A stretch of DNA of 16,294 nt from Candidatus Limivicinus faecipullorum. Lineage in GTDB: Bacteria > Bacillota > Clostridia > Oscillospirales > Oscillospiraceae. The stretch is from assembly GCA_018711755.1 (NCBI GenBank), contig DVHY01000075.1:1-16294 (forward strand), in the 5' to 3' direction. A model generated the notes under the pieces. That model made no database searches. It was given only the letters and a program-made list of their open reading frames with translations, and was not told where the DNA came from. Made by a program: the position numbers and the translations under genes. Shown piece by piece: positions 14,499 through 16,294 of the stretch; the stretch's first letter is position 1; every line of letters begins with the position of its first letter.

Positions 14499-14537
14499 AA
14501 GGCAGAGCGGTTCATTTTCCGCTCTGCCTTATTTTTT
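14499..14537 (+). terminator. Terminator of the DivIVA-like gene
   Basis: AAGGCAGAGCGG (14499-14510) pairs perfectly over 12 bases with 14519-14530 around an 8-base loop, and ATTTTTT follows. Read leftward, the stem ends in TTTTC, so it can also stop the opposing gloA2 transcript. Confidence 0.92.
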
Positions 14538-14552
14538 CTCCCGCTCTCCCCG

Positions 14553-14933
14553 TTACTGGTGCAGCTCCAGGGGCAGCTGGTCCGGGTCGAAAAAGAAAGT
14601 CATTTTCTTCCCCGTATAGGTATCCAGCCGTATCTCCTCGCAGGGTATGCCCAGAGCCGCCAGCTCCGCCACCGCCCCCTCAATGTCCTCCACCTTGAAG
14701 GCCAGATGGCGCAGGCCCAGGGCCTCCGGCCTGGTTGGCCGCTCCGGCGCCCGGGGCCGGGCAAATATCTCCAGCTCAATGTCCCCGCAGGCCAGGTCCA
14801 GCTTCCAGTCACCCCGGTCCTGCCGGTAATTCTCCCGTATCACCCGGAAGCCCAGCTTGTCCACATAAAATTCCCTTGAGCGCCGGTAATCCGACACGAT
14901 TATTGCCACATGGTGAATGGCGTCCAGTTTCAT
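14553..14933 (-). CDS. gloA2: VOC-superfamily (glyoxalase I-like) protein, YaeR/GloA2 type
   Basis: The 126 residues match the small YaeR/GloA2-like glyoxalase-fold proteins: IHHVAIIVSDYRRSREFYVD at 6-25, the segment PERPTRPEALGLRHLAFKV (63-81), and FFFDPDQLPLELHQ at the end. The four metal ligands expected of glyoxalase I are visible as H8, E55, H76 and E123. Glyoxalase I acts on the methylglyoxal-thiol adduct, but the substrate of this subgroup is not firmly known. GGGAGGAGCGGGG precedes the ATG. It is second in a leftward pair, 15 bases after the phosphatase gene, and ends facing the terminator at 14499-14537. Confidence 0.9.
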   Translation of the reverse strand: MKLDAIHHVAIIVSDYRRSREFYVDKLGFRVIRENYRQDRGDWKLDLACGDIELEIFARPRAPERPTRPEALGLRHLAFKVEDIEGAVAELAALGIPCEEIRLDTYTGKKMTFFFDPDQLPLELHQ

Positions 14934-14948
14934 TTCCCCGCTCCTCCC

Positions 14949-15434
14949 TCAGCTCTGCCGCTCCGTGAAGCGGCCTTTCATATCCGGGCGCAGCTGCTCC
15001 AGAAGAGCTATGCAGCCCCGGTTCACGTCCCGCCAGGTGGCCTGAAAGTCCCGGGTGTACCAGGGGTCCGCCACCGGCCGGTCCTCCCCGGCAAAGCTCA
15101 TGAGCATGCGCAGCTTCCCCTCCCTATCGCCGCCGAAGCAGCGGGCCATGCTGCGCATATTGGCCTCGTCCATGCCTATGAGCAGGTCATAATACTCATA
15201 GTCCCGTTCCCTTATGCGCCGGGCGGTCTTGCCGGTACAGTCGATGCCGTGCTCCATGAGCTTGCGCCGGGCCGGGGGATACACCCCGTTCCCCAGCTCC
15301 TCGCTGCTGGTGGCGGCGGAGGCTATCTTGAAGTCTCCGGCTATCCCAGCGCGCTGCACCATGTCCTTCAGTATGAACTCCGCCATGGGGCTTCGGCATA
15401 TGTTGCCGTGGCAAATGAATAGTACTTTAATCAT
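14949..15434 (-). CDS. Low-molecular-weight protein-tyrosine phosphatase
   Basis: The 161 residues show the full LMW-PTP signature. The P-loop CHGNICRS (C8 to S15, CX5RS) carries the nucleophile C8 and R14. The general acid is D123 in VADPWYTRDF. The size fits the family, which removes phosphate from tyrosine, and in some bacteria from arginine. I placed the start at the ATG at 15434, as the protein then begins MIKVLFICHG like the family. A longer in-frame start at 15473 would reach into the AT-rich mobile-element DNA. GGAG lies ten bases upstream of ATG. No promoter is recognisable upstream, where element sequence seems to begin, so expression may now depend on the element end. Confidence 0.93.
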   Translation of the reverse strand: MIKVLFICHGNICRSPMAEFILKDMVQRAGIAGDFKIASAATSSEELGNGVYPPARRKLMEHGIDCTGKTARRIRERDYEYYDLLIGMDEANMRSMARCFGGDREGKLRMLMSFAGEDRPVADPWYTRDFQATWRDVNRGCIALLEQLRPDMKGRFTERQS

Positions 15435-15464
15435 CTTCTTATATCTCCATTTAAGTCTTGTATT

Positions 15465-15548
15465 TCTTCTCAAACGCTTGATATTTCAGGGTTTTCCGAC
15501 TTTTGAGTTTTCCTTTCTTTTTAAGGTATCTTCTCAAATCTTCTCATA
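15465..15548. repeat. TCTTCTCAAA repeats near the integrase, candidate recombinase-binding sites
   Basis: TCTTCTCAAA occurs at 15465-15474 and 15529-15538, and a 9-of-10 copy (TCTTCTCATA) follows directly at 15539-15548. An inverted TTTGAG lies at 15502-15507. The stretch between the phosphatase and the integrase (15435-15619) has no gene and is AT-rich. Short repeats next to the integrase gene at an element end are where arm-type integrase sites are expected. The exact terminus and any attachment core could not be fixed. Confidence 0.4.
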
Positions 15549-15573
15549 TTTTCTTATGTTTTTCCCTGCAATC

Positions 15574-15610
15574 TTGGTAAATCCATTGGTAAAGCAAGCG
15601 TCCTTACCAA
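15574..15610. repeat. TTGGTAAA direct and inverted repeats after the integrase stop
   Basis: TTGGTAAA occurs at 15574-15581 and 15586-15593, twelve bases apart, and TTACCAA (15604-15610) inverts it. The second and third copies could form a 7-bp hairpin followed on the + strand by CGGGCTTTTTT, a possible weak terminator for rightward transcripts. They may instead be protein-binding sites of the element. Confidence 0.35.
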
Positions 15611-15619
15611 CGGGCTTTT

Positions 15620-16294
15620 TTAACTATTCGCTATCCGATATACTTCTTCCTTTGCATCATCAAAATTCACATGGGTGTAAGTGTTCAAGGTTACACTGAT
15701 GTCTGCGTGACCCATGATATACTGCAAGGTTTTCGGATTCATACCGGATTTTGCCATATTAGAGCAAAAGGTGTGCCTGCATACATGAGGGGTAACTTTC
15801 GGCATCTGGATACGGTAAATCCTGTTGTATTTCTGAATGATATGCTCCAGATACTTTTCCCAGTGAAGGGCAACCATCGGCATATCGTTTTTATCCAGAA
15901 ACAAAAATCCTGCATATCCTTCCACCATCGGTTCAACTTTTGGTGTCTTGCGGTTGGCAATGATTCTGCGAAAACACGCTGCGACAGCTTCCGTCATCGG
16001 CACATAGCGGATGCCTTTGTCAGTTTTTGGTTCTTCAATTACATACTGCATCTGTGCAGTACGCTGTAACTGATGGTCTACCTTGATACGCATTTCTCCA
16101 AACTCGATTTCTGAAACCGTCAGTCCACAGAACTCTGAGATACGAAGCCCTGTGTGAAAAAGAATATAGATTGCATCATAGTATCTGCTAAAATGTTTAT
16201 CTTCCTGAATAAACTTTAGCAAATCTCTCTGCTGCTTTCGGGTAATTGCTTCTCTGGTAACAGAGTCATTGACAATGACGGATGCAAGCTCAAA
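15620..16294 (-). CDS. int: Tyrosine recombinase (Tn916-type integrase), 5' part cut by the window edge
   Basis: At least 224 residues of the C-terminal part are visible, and the frame stays open to the last base of the window. All catalytic residues of the family are present: Arg in TGLRISEF, Lys in EPKTDKG, His-x-x-Arg in TPHVCRHTF, His in MGHAD and the nucleophile Tyr in LNTYTH. Segments such as RYYDAI, FLDKNDMPMVALHWEKY and SNMAKSGMNPKTLQYIMGH are very close to my recollection of the Tn916 integrase (about 405 residues). The missing part should hold the arm-binding and core-binding domains. The DNA is far more AT-rich than the chromosomal side. The gene reads toward the junction, as integrase does at the Tn916 end. 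Xis and conjugation genes would lie to the right. Confidence 0.95.
   Translation of the reverse strand, partial: FELASVIVNDSVTREAITRKQQRDLLKFIQEDKHFSRYYDAIYILFHTGLRISEFCGLTVSEIEFGEMRIKVDHQLQRTAQMQYVIEEPKTDKGIRYVPMTEAVAACFRRIIANRKTPKVEPMVEGYAGFLFLDKNDMPMVALHWEKYLEHIIQKYNRIYRIQMPKVTPHVCRHTFCSNMAKSGMNPKTLQYIMGHADISVTLNTYTHVNFDDAKEEVYRIANS

Noticed and set aside
15435..15473. Longer N-terminus for the tyrosine phosphatase (13 extra residues)
   Set aside because: The added residues come from AT-rich element DNA and lie before the conserved family start MIKVLFICHG.
15465..15548. Short repeats read as a CRISPR array
   Set aside because: The repeats are only ten bases, irregularly spaced, with no spacers or cas genes.

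Overview
The window looks like chromosomal DNA of a GC-rich, spore-forming member of the Clostridia, probably Oscillospiraceae-like. The evidence is a set of endospore genes (SpoIID and both dipicolinate synthase subunits), Firmicutes-type terminators, many extended -10 sigma-A promoters, and a DivIVA-like coiled-coil protein. The chromosomal part is visibly GC-rich. The last ~860 bases are much more AT-rich and carry the 3' part of a Tn916-type integrase, so the right edge is the end of an integrated mobile element. The taxonomic placement is inference.

Layout. (1) 1-98: a near-consensus promoter fires leftward out of the window, possibly into a T-box-like leader. (2) 167-6201: a leftward operon runs secA, pgeF, an orphan family-5 solute-binding lipoprotein, cdd (cytidine deaminase) and a 90-residue LysR-type regulator made of little more than the DNA-binding domain. 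It starts at an extended -10 promoter at 6193-6201 and ends at a terminator at 167-197. (3) 6255-7863: a rightward single-gene unit for a UPF0371/DUF1846 protein of unknown function, with its own promoter and a very strong two-way terminator. (4) 7868-9696: leftward genes for an AraC-type regulator, whose promoter is framed by repeats, and an eight-helix membrane protein of unknown function. (5) 9788-10883: rightward spoIID behind a sigma-E-like -10 box. (6) 10902-12220: leftward thyA-dfrA with overlapping stop and start. (7) 12343-13778: rightward dpaA-dpaB. (8) 13813-14537: a rightward DivIVA-like gene with a near-perfect extended -10 promoter and terminator. (9) 14553-15434: a leftward pair, low-molecular-weight tyrosine phosphatase then glyoxalase-like protein. 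(10) 15435-16294: the end of the mobile element.

How the genes relate. thyA and dfrA together make dTMP and regenerate tetrahydrofolate. dpaAB makes the dipicolinic acid stored in the spore core. spoIID remodels peptidoglycan during engulfment. cdd and possibly pgeF act on nucleosides, and secA drives protein export. Most of the window is housekeeping and sporulation. The less well explained items are the minimal LysR protein, the orphan binding lipoprotein between pgeF and cdd, the DUF1846 gene, the unknown membrane protein, the stretched zinc knuckle of SecA, heavy use of the ATA isoleucine codon, and the element junction in front of the phosphatase gene. I found no clearly new multi-gene system.
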